Shown here piece by piece: positions 18,566 through 28,592 of a stretch of DNA of 64,000 nucleotides (position 1 is the first letter of the stretch; each line of letters starts with the position of its first letter). The position numbers and the translations under genes are program-made. Source of the DNA: Pseudoxanthomonas sp. Root630 (lineage in GTDB: Bacteria; Pseudomonadota; Gammaproteobacteria; Xanthomonadales; Xanthomonadaceae). Location: NCBI RefSeq assembly GCF_001427585.1, contig NZ_LMGY01000004.1:23537-87536 (forward strand), in the 5' to 3' direction. The notes under the pieces are model-generated. The model was not told where the DNA came from. It did not search any database and worked only from the letters and a program-made list of their open reading frames with translations.

Positions 18566-21500
18566 ATGGCACGTACGAAAGTGGCGAGGACAGCGTTGGC
18601 TGTCATGTGTGGTCTGGTCATCGCGGCCTCCGCCGCTGCACAAACGAGCAGTTTTGATATTCCAGAAGGGGATCTGAAAGTCGCGCTGGAAGCCTATGCC
18701 CGGCAATCGGGTGTTCGTCTGGTCTACTTGAGCGAAGATGTTCGTGATCGACGCACCGCAGGCGCGCGTGGGGACATGTCCCAGGATGCAGCGCTGAACC
18801 GCCTGCTCGCCGGAACCGGACTGACGGTCAAGCGCGATCAAAGCGGCGCGCTGGCGATCGTGCGAGAAGGTGCCAACACGCCGACGCCTACGCGCAACGC
18901 ACCGACCTCCGGTGTAGGGCAAGCCGGTCCCGATGCCTCCTATAGCGCCTCCCTCTCCGGCGGCGCCGACGCCTCAACGCCGTCGGCCGCTTCACCCACC
19001 ACCTTTGATGCGGTCCAGGTGACCGGCAGTCACATCAAACGCGCCCAGATGTCTGGAGTGGGCCCCACCACGGTCATTGATGCCGAGACCATCCAGAGCT
19101 CCGGTGCCGTCTCGGTCGAGACGCTGCTGCAGCGCTTGCCTGCATCGGCCGGTGCAGCCGGCTCGCAATCCAACAACTTCTGGACGGGTAACGGTAACGG
19201 CACCACCCAGATCAACCTGCGTGGCTTGGGCGTCAACCGCACCTTGGTACTGCTCAACGGCCGACGCGTGGTCAACGGTGGTACCGGCGCCAACAATTCG
19301 GTGGATCTGAACGTGGTGCCCTTGGCCCTGGTTGATCGCATCGAGATCCTGAAGGACGGCGCATCGGCGATCTACGGCGCCGATGCCGTGGCCGGTGTGG
19401 TGAACATCATCACGCGCAAGGAAATGGATGGCGTGGAGCTATCCACCCGCTATGGTCAGACTTTCCAGGGCGATGGCGAGATCGGCTCCTTCAACCTGGC
19501 CTTCGGTACCATCGGCGAGCGCAGCTCAATGTCGGGTGCCCTGACCTATGCCGAAAGCGGCACGATCACCATGGCTTCGCGGGCACCGTGTCCGTTGGGT
19601 GTGGTGGCCGGCACCCTGCAGTGCGTGGGCAACTCGTCCACCATCGGTGGGCGAGCCCGGCTGGCCGATGGTCGCGTGGTCAACTTCAACCAGGACCCCA
19701 ACGGGGATCCACGCTCCTACGAGCTCTATGATCCGGCCAAGCACAATTACAACTACAACTTGTTGCTCAATGCGGTCAGCCCGATCAAGCGAGTGGGCTT
19801 GAGTGGCTTTGGTCAATTCGACCTGACCGAGAACACCCGTCTGTTCACGGAACTGATGGCGACCAATCGCCAGTCCAATCAGCGCGCTTCGCCCAACACC
19901 TTGGGGGTGTATCGCACCATCCGGATCGCCGCCACCAATCCCACCAATCCCACCGGCCAGAACCTGACCCTGGAACGTCGGCGTCTCGAAGAAGCCGGGG
20001 CGCGCATCACCGAGCAGGAGGTCGATACGTTCCGCACCGTGCTAGGGCTGGAAGGGCAGTGGGGCGATAACTGGGCATGGAATGTGGCGTTGAACTGGGG
20101 GCGCAATTCGGCCACCGACAGCTCGACCAACATTGCCAACCTGGACCGGGTGGAAAACACTCTCAATACCAGCCTGTGCAGCAACACCCCGGGCGCGGCC
20201 ATTCCTTGCGGCAACTATCTGGGCTACGGCAATCTGACGCCTGAAGTGCTGGACTACATTCTGTTTACCCAGCGTGGCTCGGGTGGCAACAGCCAGCAGG
20301 GCTTTAGCGGCACCATTTCCGGCGCCCTGTTCGATCTGCCCGCCGGCAGCGTCGCCTTCGCCTCGGGCGTGGAGTTTCGCAAGGAACGCGGTTGGCTGTA
20401 TCCGGACCCGCTGGTGGTCAACGGCAGCGCCAACATCGTGCGTCAAGATCCGATCGAAGGCGAGTACTCGGCCAAGGAAGCGTTTGTCGAGTTCGCCGTC
20501 CCGCTGTTGCAGGACATTCCGCTGGTGGACTACGCCACCTTGAACCTGGCCGGCCGCTATTCGGACTACGACCTGTTCGGCAGCGACACCAACTACAAGG
20601 TGGGGTTGGATTGGCAGGTGGCCGAACCTCTCAAGATCCGTCTCAACTACGCCACGGCTTTTCGCATCCCCAGCATTCCGGAGTTGTTCGGTGGCATCGG
20701 CCAAGGCAGCTTGACTACGCTGGATCCGTGCAGCAACTGGAGCACGTTACCGGCCGACTCGGTCATTCGGGCCAACTGCCAAGCCGCGGGCGTGCCGACC
20801 AACTTTCGTCAGTTGGGCAACACCATCCTCACCACGACCGGCGGCAATCCCGACCTCAAGCCTGAAGATGCGCGGACCTTCACGGCAGGCTTTGTGTGGA
20901 CCCCAGGGTTTGCGCCGGGGCTGACGCTCACGGCCGATTACTACCGTATCCGCATCGAGAATGCGATCCGTAGCATTGAAGGCTCGGTCAAGCTGCGTGC
21001 GTGCTACACCACACCGAACTTGGCCCATCCGTTCTGCTCACCGGCCAACTTCACCCGTGATTCGGTCACCGGTGAGGTCAACTACCTCTCGTCCCAGCAG
21101 GTCAATGCGGCCAGCGAGGAATCCGAAGGTGTTGATATCGGCGTGCTGTATCAGTTCGATGTGGCCGGCTGGCAGGCCAGCGCGAGTCTGGACGCCTCGT
21201 ATCTGGAGCGTTACGACGTCACTCCCTTCGCCGGTGCCACCACCATTGAGTACGCCGGCAAGATCACCAGCGGCTTGGGTAGCTACACCCAGTGGCGTGG
21301 CTTGGGCTCACTGCGCATGGGCAAGAACCGTTGGACTGGCGTCTATTCGGCGCAGTACATCGGCAGTGCGGACGACATCATCGCCGTGCCCGGAACGATC
21401 GGCTCGCATGTGTCCAGCGTGGTGTACCACAACCTGCAACTGAGCTACGGCATCAAGAAGAAATGGGACATCTCCGCCGGCGTTGAAAACGTGCTCGATA

Positions 21501-21604
21501 AGAAGGCGCCGTTCGTGCAGAACAACCCCAACGCCAACACCGACACCATGACGTACGACTTGCTGGGTCGTCGCTGGAATGTCCGCTTTGGTTACCACTG
21601 GTAA
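18566..21604 (+). CDS. TonB-dependent transducer receptor with N-terminal STN domain
   Basis: A 1012-residue outer-membrane receptor. After a signal peptide (CGLVIAASAAAQ) comes a secretin/TonB short N-terminal domain (~29-95; FDIPEGDLKVALEAYARQSG, LNRLLAGTGLTVKRD), which signals to FecR. A low-complexity linker follows, then the plug (~150) and barrel, ending in FGYHW. From the plug on it is a close paralogue of the receptor at 11549 (shared HIKR, SVETLLQRLPASAG, TDTMTYDLLGRRW). It lies 98 bases after fecR; the gap holds a GAAATA element near 18489 and CGTCC near 18512 that might be an ECF promoter, although the spacing is long. Confidence 0.94.
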   Translation: MARTKVARTALAVMCGLVIAASAAAQTSSFDIPEGDLKVALEAYARQSGVRLVYLSEDVRDRRTAGARGDMSQDAALNRLLAGTGLTVKRDQSGALAIVREGANTPTPTRNAPTSGVGQAGPDASYSASLSGGADASTPSAASPTTFDAVQVTGSHIKRAQMSGVGPTTVIDAETIQSSGAVSVETLLQRLPASAGAAGSQSNNFWTGNGNGTTQINLRGLGVNRTLVLLNGRRVVNGGTGANNSVDLNVVPLALVDRIEILKDGASAIYGADAVAGVVNIITRKEMDGVELSTRYGQTFQGDGEIGSFNLAFGTIGERSSMSGALTYAESGTITMASRAPCPLGVVAGTLQCVGNSSTIGGRARLADGRVVNFNQDPNGDPRSYELYDPAKHNYNYNLLLNAVSPIKRVGLSGFGQFDLTENTRLFTELMATNRQSNQRASPNTLGVYRTIRIAATNPTNPTGQNLTLERRRLEEAGARITEQEVDTFRTVLGLEGQWGDNWAWNVALNWGRNSATDSSTNIANLDRVENTLNTSLCSNTPGAAIPCGNYLGYGNLTPEVLDYILFTQRGSGGNSQQGFSGTISGALFDLPAGSVAFASGVEFRKERGWLYPDPLVVNGSANIVRQDPIEGEYSAKEAFVEFAVPLLQDIPLVDYATLNLAGRYSDYDLFGSDTNYKVGLDWQVAEPLKIRLNYATAFRIPSIPELFGGIGQGSLTTLDPCSNWSTLPADSVIRANCQAAGVPTNFRQLGNTILTTTGGNPDLKPEDARTFTAGFVWTPGFAPGLTLTADYYRIRIENAIRSIEGSVKLRACYTTPNLAHPFCSPANFTRDSVTGEVNYLSSQQVNAASEESEGVDIGVLYQFDVAGWQASASLDASYLERYDVTPFAGATTIEYAGKITSGLGSYTQWRGLGSLRMGKNRWTGVYSAQYIGSADDIIAVPGTIGSHVSSVVYHNLQLSYGIKKKWDISAGVENVLDKKAPFVQNNPNANTDTMTYDLLGRRWNVRFGYHW

Positions 21605-21630
21605 GCCACGATCCCAAGGAGCTACACATC

Positions 21631-22461
21631 ATGAGAAACACGCAACTATCCGCCGCACTACTGCTGTTCGCGGTGGCCGGCAGCGCCGGCGCGCACGACC
21701 TGTTTGTCGCGTTTTCCAAGCCCGGCACCGCAGCGGGCGAGGCGAACACAGCGTTGGTGAACAATGGCACCTTCGATGAAAGTGCAGGTGCAGTCACCCG
21801 AGCGCGTCTACAGGACGTTTCGCTGAGTCAGGGCGGCGCTAAGGCTGCACCGGACTTGGCCAGTTGGAAAGAGGTCGGCAAGCAGAGCCAGCTCACCGTG
21901 CATCCGGCGGGCGAGGGCACCTATCTGCTGGGGGTCTCGACGATGGCCTCCACCAGCACGCGTACGGCCAGCGAGTTCGGCAAGTACCTGGAGTTGGAAG
22001 ACTTGCCCGATACCCTGGCCACCTATGATGCGAGCAAGTTTCCCAAAGGGGTCACCTATAGCTATACCAAGCATGCTCGTGCTATTGGACAGGTGGGCAC
22101 AAAACTGACCGACGATTTCGCTGCCTCGCTGGGCTATCCGCTGGAGATCCGCTTGGCCCGCAATCCTGGAAGCGTGAAGGTCGGCGAACAGCTGTCGTTC
22201 CAGGTGCTGCAGCAGGGCACGCCAGTGCCCAACCTACGCGTGTACGTCGGTCATCGTGCTGACGCACCGGTCAAGGGTGGGCACGGTAGCGCTACGCTCC
22301 TGGGCACCGATGCCCAAGGCCAAGCCAGTTTCCAGGTGACCACCGCCAAGACCTGGTACATCCACACCAATCACATGGTGCCCTCTACACAAAAGGGTTT
22401 GGATTTTGTGTCGGATCGGGCGTCGCTGAGCTTTGAGATTTCCCCGCACGCCGGGCACTGA
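21631..22461 (+). CDS. DUF4198 family periplasmic metal-related protein
   Basis: A 276-residue secreted protein with a signal peptide ending in AGSAGA, directly followed by HDLFVAFSKPG (His right after the cleavage site, as in NikM/DUF4198 proteins). The C-terminal half (~180-270; RLARNPGSVKVGEQLSFQVL, TTAKTWYIHTNHM) is an immunoglobulin-like DUF4198 fold and the end has HAGH. Family members accompany nickel, cobalt and iron uptake systems. It follows the transducer receptor by 26 bases with AAGGAG upstream and ends before a strong terminator, so it is last in the uptake cluster. Confidence 0.87.
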   Translation: MRNTQLSAALLLFAVAGSAGAHDLFVAFSKPGTAAGEANTALVNNGTFDESAGAVTRARLQDVSLSQGGAKAAPDLASWKEVGKQSQLTVHPAGEGTYLLGVSTMASTSTRTASEFGKYLELEDLPDTLATYDASKFPKGVTYSYTKHARAIGQVGTKLTDDFAASLGYPLEIRLARNPGSVKVGEQLSFQVLQQGTPVPNLRVYVGHRADAPVKGGHGSATLLGTDAQGQASFQVTTAKTWYIHTNHMVPSTQKGLDFVSDRASLSFEISPHAGH

Positions 22462-22493
22462 TAAGTAAGCATGTAGGCGGTACTCTCCCCTTT

Positions 22494-22532
22494 GACGCCA
22501 GTCATGACTTCTTCCATGACTGGCGTCTTTTT
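22494..22532 (+). terminator. Strong rho-independent terminator
   Basis: A perfect 13-base stem (GACGCCAGTCATG / CATGACTGGCGTC) with an 8-base loop, followed directly by TTTTT. It ends the plus-strand uptake cluster and separates it from the convergent cus operon. Confidence 0.93.
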
Positions 22533-22565
22533 GTGGGGACTTACCTCAAGTGCTCAGTCTGTCTC

Positions 22566-25500
22566 TCATTGGTCGCCCCGCGCCGCGCGCAATCCACGTC
22601 GCCGCACTAGATAGAACGCTGCGGGAATCACCACCATAGAGAGCACCGGTGCGGTGAGCATGCCACCCAGCATCGGCGCGGCGATACGTTGCATGACCTC
22701 CGAGCCGGCACCGGCACCGACGAAAAGCGGAAACAACCCGGCCAGGATGACGGCTACCGTCATCGCCTTCGGGCGCACCCGTTGCACGGCGCCTTCGTAG
22801 ATAGCCTCTTGCAGGGTAGACACATCTTCCGGCGCACCGCTGGCCAAGCGCTGCTCCCAGGCATGACGCAGGTACAGCAGCATGATGACGCCGAACTCAG
22901 CCGCAACGCCGCCCAGGGCGATGAATCCGATCATGCTGGCCACCGAAATCGCATGGCCCAGCCCCCAGATCAACCAGAAACCGCCCACCAACGCCAAGGG
23001 CAAGCTGAGCAGGATGATGGATACATCGCTAAGCCGGCGAAACACCATCCAGATGACCAGGAAGATGATCGCCAACGCCGCGGGCACCACCCATTGCAGG
23101 CGTGCCAAAGCCCGTTGCAGATACTCGTACTGCCCCGACCACGCCAGACCATAGCCGGCAGGCAAACTCACCTGGGTCTGCACCGCGGCTTGCAGGTCCT
23201 GGACCACCGATCCCAAGTCGCGATCGGCCACATCCACGTAGATGTAGCCCACCAACCGGCCGTTATCGCTCTTGAGCATCGGCGGGCCTGGGCTGATTGA
23301 CAGCTCCGCCACCTGGCTCAAGGTCAGTTGCACACCGCCTGGCGCGATCAGCGGCAGATCCTGCAAGGCCTGCAACGAGTCACGCTGGCCACGGGGGTAG
23401 CGCAAGACGATGGGATAGCGTTCGCGCCCCTCGATCGTTTCCCCGATTGGATCACCGCCAACGACCGTGGCAATCAGTTGCTGGAGTTGGCCTTGAGTGA
23501 ATCCGTAACGTGCAGCGATTTCCGGGCGCACCTGTACATCGACATAGCGCCCACCCGTGACGCGTTCGGCCAGTGCCGAACTCACGCCGGGCACAGTCTT
23601 GGCCACCTGCTCGATCTGCTGGCTCAGGCGCTCGATCTGCTCCACATCGGGTCCGGAGACCTTGATCCCAATCGGGCTCTTGATGCCGGTGGCCAACATA
23701 TCGATGCGATTGCGAATGGGCGGGACCCATAGGTTGGTCAGACCGGGAATCTTGACCGCTGCGTCCAACTCCTGGCGTAGCTTCTGGGGGGTCATGCCCG
23801 GGCGCCATTGATCCCGCGGCTTGAAGGTCACGGTGGTCTCAAACATTTCGATCGGTGCCGGATCGGTCGCACTTTCGGCACGGCCCGCCTTGCCGAACAC
23901 GTGCTCAACCTCCGGTACGGTCTTGATCATCCGGCCCGAGAGCTGGAGCAACTGACGGGCCTTGTCGGCGGACAGGCCGGGCAGGGCCGTGGGCATGTAC
24001 AACAGGCTGCCTTCTTCCAAGGGCGGCATGAACTCACTGCCCAACCGGCTAAAGGGGATCAAGGTGAGCACTAGCAGCAGGCCGCTGAGCAGCAAGGTGA
24101 CACCGGGATGTTTGAGGACCCACAGCAGGATGGGCCGATAGCCAGCGATCAGGATGCGATTGATGGGGTTCTGCTGTTCCGGGCGGATGCGGCCGCGGAT
24201 CAGGTAGCCCATCAAGACGGGGATCAAGGTCACCGACAACCCTGCTGCGGCGGCCATCGCGTAGGTCTTGGTGTAGGCCAGAGGCGAGAACAATCGCCCT
24301 TCCTGCGCCTGCAGGGCAAAAACCGGCACGAAAGACAGGGTGATGACCAGCAAGCTGGCGAACAGGGCCGGTCCGACCTCGGCCGCCGAGCGGGCCATCA
24401 GCTGCCAGCGCTCCTCACCCTGAGGTTCCCGGCCGTGCGCCTCCCGCCAGTGCTCCAGATGCTTGTGTGCATTTTCGATCATCACCACCGCTGCATCGAC
24501 CATCGCACCAATGGCGATGGCGATGCCGCCTAATGACAGCAAGTTGGCGGAGATCCCCTGGGCGTGCATCACGATGAAGGCCGCCAGGATACCCAAAGGC
24601 AGGGTGATGACGGCCACCAACGCCGAGCGTAGGTGCCACAGGAACAGCAGGCATACCAGCGCTACGACCAGAAACTCTTCGCCAAGCTTGTGGGTGAGGT
24701 TGCGTACCGCATCCTGGATCAGCTCGGAGCGGTCGTACACCGGCACCACTTCCACGCCCTCGGGCAAGCTGGATTGCAACGCCTGCAGTCGCGCTTTGAC
24801 GTTCCGAATGGCCCCCAAGGCATCCTTGCCGGTCCGCAGGACGATCACGCCGCCGGCCACCTCACCTTGACCATCCAACTCTGCGATACCACGACGGAAG
24901 ACCGGCCCGCGACTGATCGTGGCCACCTCGCCGAGCAGGACGGGGATGCCGTCGTTGCCGGTTACCGGCACCTGTTCGAACGCCTCCTGTGTGCGCAGGT
25001 AGCCTTCGCTGCGCACCATCAGTTCGGCTTCGCCTTGTTCGATCACCGAGCCCCCGGTAGCGCCGTTGGCCGCATCCACCGCCTCGATGAGCTCGGCCAC
25101 CGTCAGTCCACGGGCCGCCAACGCCTGCGGATCGGGCTGGATCTGCCAGGCGCGCACCGCACCGCCCACACTGGCTACTTCAGCCACGTCCGGCACGGTT
25201 TTTAGCTCATAACGAAGAAACCAGTCCTGCAACGCACGCAGCTGCCCCACATCACGTTGACCTGTCCGATCCACCAAGGCGTACTGGTAGATCCAGCCCA
25301 GTCCTGTCGCATCAGGACCCAGCGCCGGATTCACATTCGGCGGAAGTCGATCGCGTACCTGGCTCAAGTACTCGAGCACTCGAGAGCGCGCCCAGTAAAG
25401 ATCAGTGGCATCGTCAAACAGGATGTAGACGAATGAATCACCGAAGAAGGAGAAGCCGCGTACCGCCTTCACGCCCGGCACGGACAACATCGTGGTGGCC

Positions 25501-25706
25501 AACGGGTAGGTGACCTGGTCTTCGATGATGCGCGGGGTTTGCCCCGCCCATTGCGTGCGGATGATGACCTGGGTATCGGACAGGTCCGGCAGCGCATCCA
25601 GCGGCGTGTTCTTTACCGACCAGATACCGACCACCGCCAGCAGCGCGGCGGCAACCAGCACCAGCACGCGATTGGCGATGCAAGCATGGATCAGGCGCGC
25701 GATCAT
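22566..25706 (-). CDS. cusA: Heavy-metal efflux RND pump, CusA/CzcA family
   Basis: A 1046-residue inner-membrane RND protein, full length for the family. The start at 25706 overlaps cusB by 4 bases and gives the standard N-terminus (MIARLIHACIANRVLV). It contains the repeated RND topology, the charged helix motif GAMVDAAVVMIENAHKHLEHW, and LLYMPTALPGLSADKA, the type of Met-containing segment found in the copper/silver (CusA) subgroup, which favours Cu(I)/Ag(I) over Co/Zn/Cd. It uses proton influx to drive metal from periplasm or cytoplasm through CusB and CusC to the outside. Substrate is inferred from the subgroup and the copper context. Confidence 0.93.
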   Translation of the reverse strand: MIARLIHACIANRVLVLVAAALLAVVGIWSVKNTPLDALPDLSDTQVIIRTQWAGQTPRIIEDQVTYPLATTMLSVPGVKAVRGFSFFGDSFVYILFDDATDLYWARSRVLEYLSQVRDRLPPNVNPALGPDATGLGWIYQYALVDRTGQRDVGQLRALQDWFLRYELKTVPDVAEVASVGGAVRAWQIQPDPQALAARGLTVAELIEAVDAANGATGGSVIEQGEAELMVRSEGYLRTQEAFEQVPVTGNDGIPVLLGEVATISRGPVFRRGIAELDGQGEVAGGVIVLRTGKDALGAIRNVKARLQALQSSLPEGVEVVPVYDRSELIQDAVRNLTHKLGEEFLVVALVCLLFLWHLRSALVAVITLPLGILAAFIVMHAQGISANLLSLGGIAIAIGAMVDAAVVMIENAHKHLEHWREAHGREPQGEERWQLMARSAAEVGPALFASLLVITLSFVPVFALQAQEGRLFSPLAYTKTYAMAAAAGLSVTLIPVLMGYLIRGRIRPEQQNPINRILIAGYRPILLWVLKHPGVTLLLSGLLLVLTLIPFSRLGSEFMPPLEEGSLLYMPTALPGLSADKARQLLQLSGRMIKTVPEVEHVFGKAGRAESATDPAPIEMFETTVTFKPRDQWRPGMTPQKLRQELDAAVKIPGLTNLWVPPIRNRIDMLATGIKSPIGIKVSGPDVEQIERLSQQIEQVAKTVPGVSSALAERVTGGRYVDVQVRPEIAARYGFTQGQLQQLIATVVGGDPIGETIEGRERYPIVLRYPRGQRDSLQALQDLPLIAPGGVQLTLSQVAELSISPGPPMLKSDNGRLVGYIYVDVADRDLGSVVQDLQAAVQTQVSLPAGYGLAWSGQYEYLQRALARLQWVVPAALAIIFLVIWMVFRRLSDVSIILLSLPLALVGGFWLIWGLGHAISVASMIGFIALGGVAAEFGVIMLLYLRHAWEQRLASGAPEDVSTLQEAIYEGAVQRVRPKAMTVAVILAGLFPLFVGAGAGSEVMQRIAAPMLGGMLTAPVLSMVVIPAAFYLVRRRGLRAARGDQ

Positions 25707-27217
25707 GGTGTGCCCTCCATCGCTTCGGACATGACCTCGCTTGCCTGGCAATCAGCGGCTGCGGCGGGGCCGAACTTGGGTACCAACTGCATATCCATGA
25801 ACGGTGACTTGCCCGGCTTGTCGAAATGCTTCTCCGGCACCATCGGGTCATACCAGTACTGCACCGGGCAGCGCGGCGGCGTAGAGGTGGAGGTGTCTGG
25901 CGCGACAGGCGCCGGCTGTCTGGACGGTGACGGCACGACAGTGCGTGGTTCGTGCCCGGCGTCATGGCGCTCGTGCACACCTGATGCGCTGGCAGGGCGT
26001 GTCGGTTGTGCAGCACCCAGGCGCTCCAACGCACCGGAGAGACTGGCTTCGGAGTCGAGCAAGAACTGACCCGAGACGACCACGCGTTCACCACCGACCA
26101 AGCCTGCCACGATCTGCGTGCGCCCTTGCACGCTACGTCCCACACTCACCCGCACTGGCCGGAAGCTCCCGTCCGGATCCTGCACGATGACCCGGCTGTC
26201 CCGCCCGGTGGCGATCAGCGCCTCCGTGGGAACGACTGGCAGGGCCTGCTCGGCGTCGGGCTGCACCAGAACCTCGGCGAACATGCCCGGCACCAGCCGA
26301 CGCTGCGGGTTGCGCAGCACAATTCGCGCCCGCTGCGTGCGACTAGCCATGTCGACCTGGGGAAGCAACGCCTGGATCTGTCCGGCAAAGCGCTCTGCCG
26401 GCCAGGCACTGACCGTGGCCTGCACTGAGGTCCCCGGCCGCAAGGTGCCCAGCGCTGCCTGGGGTACCGAGGCCTCCAGCCACAACGTGTCCAGCCCATT
26501 GATCTTGAACAGTGGCGTACCGGGCATCACCGTCTGTCCCTCGCGTGCCAGGATCTCGGTCACGACACCACTGTGGTCTGCGCCAAGCACGACGCCACTT
26601 CTGGCCGAGGCGCCAGAAGGAACACCCAACGAACGCAAACGTTGTTGCGCCGCACCCTGCAGCTCACGCGCGCCCGCGGACTGAGCTTGGCTCAGGGCAT
26701 GTGCTTCGGCGATGGCCGCGTTCCATGCCGGGGCCTGCACGGTGGCCAGCGCTTGACCACGACGAACCTCGGTAAACGGCGCCTTTACCTGCACGTGGGT
26801 GATCAAGCCTTCCATGCGCGCACTGACCACGGTTTCCTGGGTCAGATCCCACGTCAGTGTACCCGGCACGCGTACGGCGGTACCTAGTGACTCTACCGTC
26901 ACTTCCTGAGTGCGTATGCCCACGTTCTGCTGCAGGCGCGGATCGATCTGCGTTCCGCCCCCTATGGCCTCATCTGCGTATTTGGGCAGCAACTCCATAT
27001 CCATGAACGGAGATTTGCCCGGCTTGTCGAATCGCTGCTCCGGCGCCATGGGGTCGTACCAGTACAGCACCTTGCGTGCTTGATCTGCGCCGCTCGTGCC
27101 GGTGGGCGGGGTGGTATCAGAGGTTCGAGTCATCCAGGCGTAGCCGCCGGCAAAGCCGAGCGCCAGCAACCCGAGGGCCACGGCGAGCTGTGTGAGACGC
27201 GTTTTGGTCGGGCTCAT
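25703..27217 (-). CDS. cusB: Heavy-metal efflux RND adaptor with a metal-binding domain at each end
   Basis: A 504-residue periplasmic adaptor. After an N-terminal membrane anchor (~8-30) comes a heavy-metal-binding domain (YWYDPMAPEQRFDKPGKS and PFMDMELLPKY), then the barrel-sandwich and alpha-hairpin regions (GVIVRTQEV-like GIRTQEVTVE, RMEGLITHVQVKAPFTEVRR). The C-terminal extension repeats the metal-binding domain (QYWYDPMVPEKHFDKPGKS, PFMDMQLVPKF), joined by a Pro/Ser-rich linker. One such domain is common in CusB-like adaptors; two at opposite ends are unusual. The start at 27217 overlaps cusC, and the stop overlaps cusA. Confidence 0.92.
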   Translation of the reverse strand: MSPTKTRLTQLAVALGLLALGFAGGYAWMTRTSDTTPPTGTSGADQARKVLYWYDPMAPEQRFDKPGKSPFMDMELLPKYADEAIGGGTQIDPRLQQNVGIRTQEVTVESLGTAVRVPGTLTWDLTQETVVSARMEGLITHVQVKAPFTEVRRGQALATVQAPAWNAAIAEAHALSQAQSAGARELQGAAQQRLRSLGVPSGASARSGVVLGADHSGVVTEILAREGQTVMPGTPLFKINGLDTLWLEASVPQAALGTLRPGTSVQATVSAWPAERFAGQIQALLPQVDMASRTQRARIVLRNPQRRLVPGMFAEVLVQPDAEQALPVVPTEALIATGRDSRVIVQDPDGSFRPVRVSVGRSVQGRTQIVAGLVGGERVVVSGQFLLDSEASLSGALERLGAAQPTRPASASGVHERHDAGHEPRTVVPSPSRQPAPVAPDTSTSTPPRCPVQYWYDPMVPEKHFDKPGKSPFMDMQLVPKFGPAAAADCQASEVMSEAMEGTP

Positions 27218-28518
27218 GGCGTGTTCTCCTCATGGGGCAGCAGATAGGCCAGTGCCGCCCAGGCACGGCCCTGTTCGCCCAGCAGACGGGCGTTCTCCAG
27301 TTGCAATTCGATCTCATCGCGCCGCGCTTCCAGCCACGGCTGCAGGTCGGCACCGGCGCCGTAGGCGGCCAACGCCGTGCGTGCGCGATCGCGCGCCAAA
27401 GGCAGGCTCTGCGTGTTCTGACGCTCCAACTGGCCGGTTAACCCGCGCCATCGCGCTATCGCGCGTTGCACCGACTCGGCTTGGATGCGTCGGGCCTCAT
27501 CGCGCTCTGCGGACACCGCCTCCAGCTCGGCCCGCCGTGCCGCGATGCCTCGTGCTTGGCGGTTCTTCTGGAACAGCGGCAGGCCCACACCCACTTCCAC
27601 CATAAGCATGTCGCTGCGCGCCATGCCGTCGGGTGCGCGCTCGCGACGTCCGTAGGTGAGCTCCACACTCCAATCCGGGCGGGTTTCGGCCACGGCCGCA
27701 TCCACCTGGGCCTGGGCTAAGCTCTGGCGTGCCTCCCAGCCCAGTAGTGGCGTGTGCTGGTCCAGTTTGGCCAGCAGTTGGGTGGGCTCCAATGGCAACT
27801 GCGAAAAATCCGGTGCCACACCACTGGCCAAGATCGCCTCTGGTGCAATACCCAACCAACGCGCCAGGCCGGCCTGCGCGGCGGCGTGCTCCGCATGTAC
27901 CTGCTCCAGGCGATTGTCCAACTGCAGTAGGGCGGCCTGGGCGGCAAGCACGTCACTGGCCCCGGCCGTGCCACCTGCCAAGCGAGCACGCGCCGCACGC
28001 TCGGCTATGCGTGCCGGCTCGCGCAATCCTTCCAACGCATCTACGGCTTGCTGCGTACTCCACAGCTCGATCCAGGCCAGCGCGGCCGCTTGGGCCACCA
28101 TCTGCTGTTCGGCCATCGACAGTGAGCGCGCTTGCGCCAGCGTCGCTTGCGCCAGCGCGTGCTCGGCACGTCGTTTCGCACGCGCAGGAAACTCCTGCAT
28201 CAGACCGACTTGCTGGGTGGTCATCTCATCGGCCCGCAGGCTGAAGGCATCGGGTCCACTGACGGGCCAGTTCGCCAGCCCCACGATCAAACGTGGGTCG
28301 GGCAGCGCGCCAGCACGCGCGGCTTCTTCGGTACTGGCATCGATCTGGGATCGGCGCGCCTGCAGGGTAGGGGCATTAGCAAGCGCCCGCTGTAGGGCTT
28401 CTGTGTAGCTGATCGGGATAGCGGGCGGTGCTGCCACCACAGGACCACTGAGCGCCAGGGCAAGCGCGAATCCACACGCCATCCTGCGCCTTGCACGCAA
28501 GAAGAAAGACATCTCCAT
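27214..28518 (-). CDS. cusC: TolC-like outer-membrane factor of the RND efflux system
   Basis: A 434-residue outer-membrane efflux protein with two OEP repeats (long coiled-coil helices rich in Ala, Gln and Arg). The signal peptide is MACGFALALALSGPVVAA. The start at 28518 follows a GGAGGT site closely; ATG 28512 is an alternative with better spacing. It forms the outer channel of the CusCBA tripartite pump. It is encoded first of the three and overlaps cusB by 4 bases. Confidence 0.88.
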   Translation of the reverse strand: MEMSFFLRARRRMACGFALALALSGPVVAAPPAIPISYTEALQRALANAPTLQARRSQIDASTEEAARAGALPDPRLIVGLANWPVSGPDAFSLRADEMTTQQVGLMQEFPARAKRRAEHALAQATLAQARSLSMAEQQMVAQAAALAWIELWSTQQAVDALEGLREPARIAERAARARLAGGTAGASDVLAAQAALLQLDNRLEQVHAEHAAAQAGLARWLGIAPEAILASGVAPDFSQLPLEPTQLLAKLDQHTPLLGWEARQSLAQAQVDAAVAETRPDWSVELTYGRRERAPDGMARSDMLMVEVGVGLPLFQKNRQARGIAARRAELEAVSAERDEARRIQAESVQRAIARWRGLTGQLERQNTQSLPLARDRARTALAAYGAGADLQPWLEARRDEIELQLENARLLGEQGRAWAALAYLLPHEENTP

Positions 28519-28592
28519 AAGACCTCCGGACAAAGGACAACGAGCGCGCTGCAACGCATGCAGCACGAGCACGGGTCAATCCAGGAGGGGGC

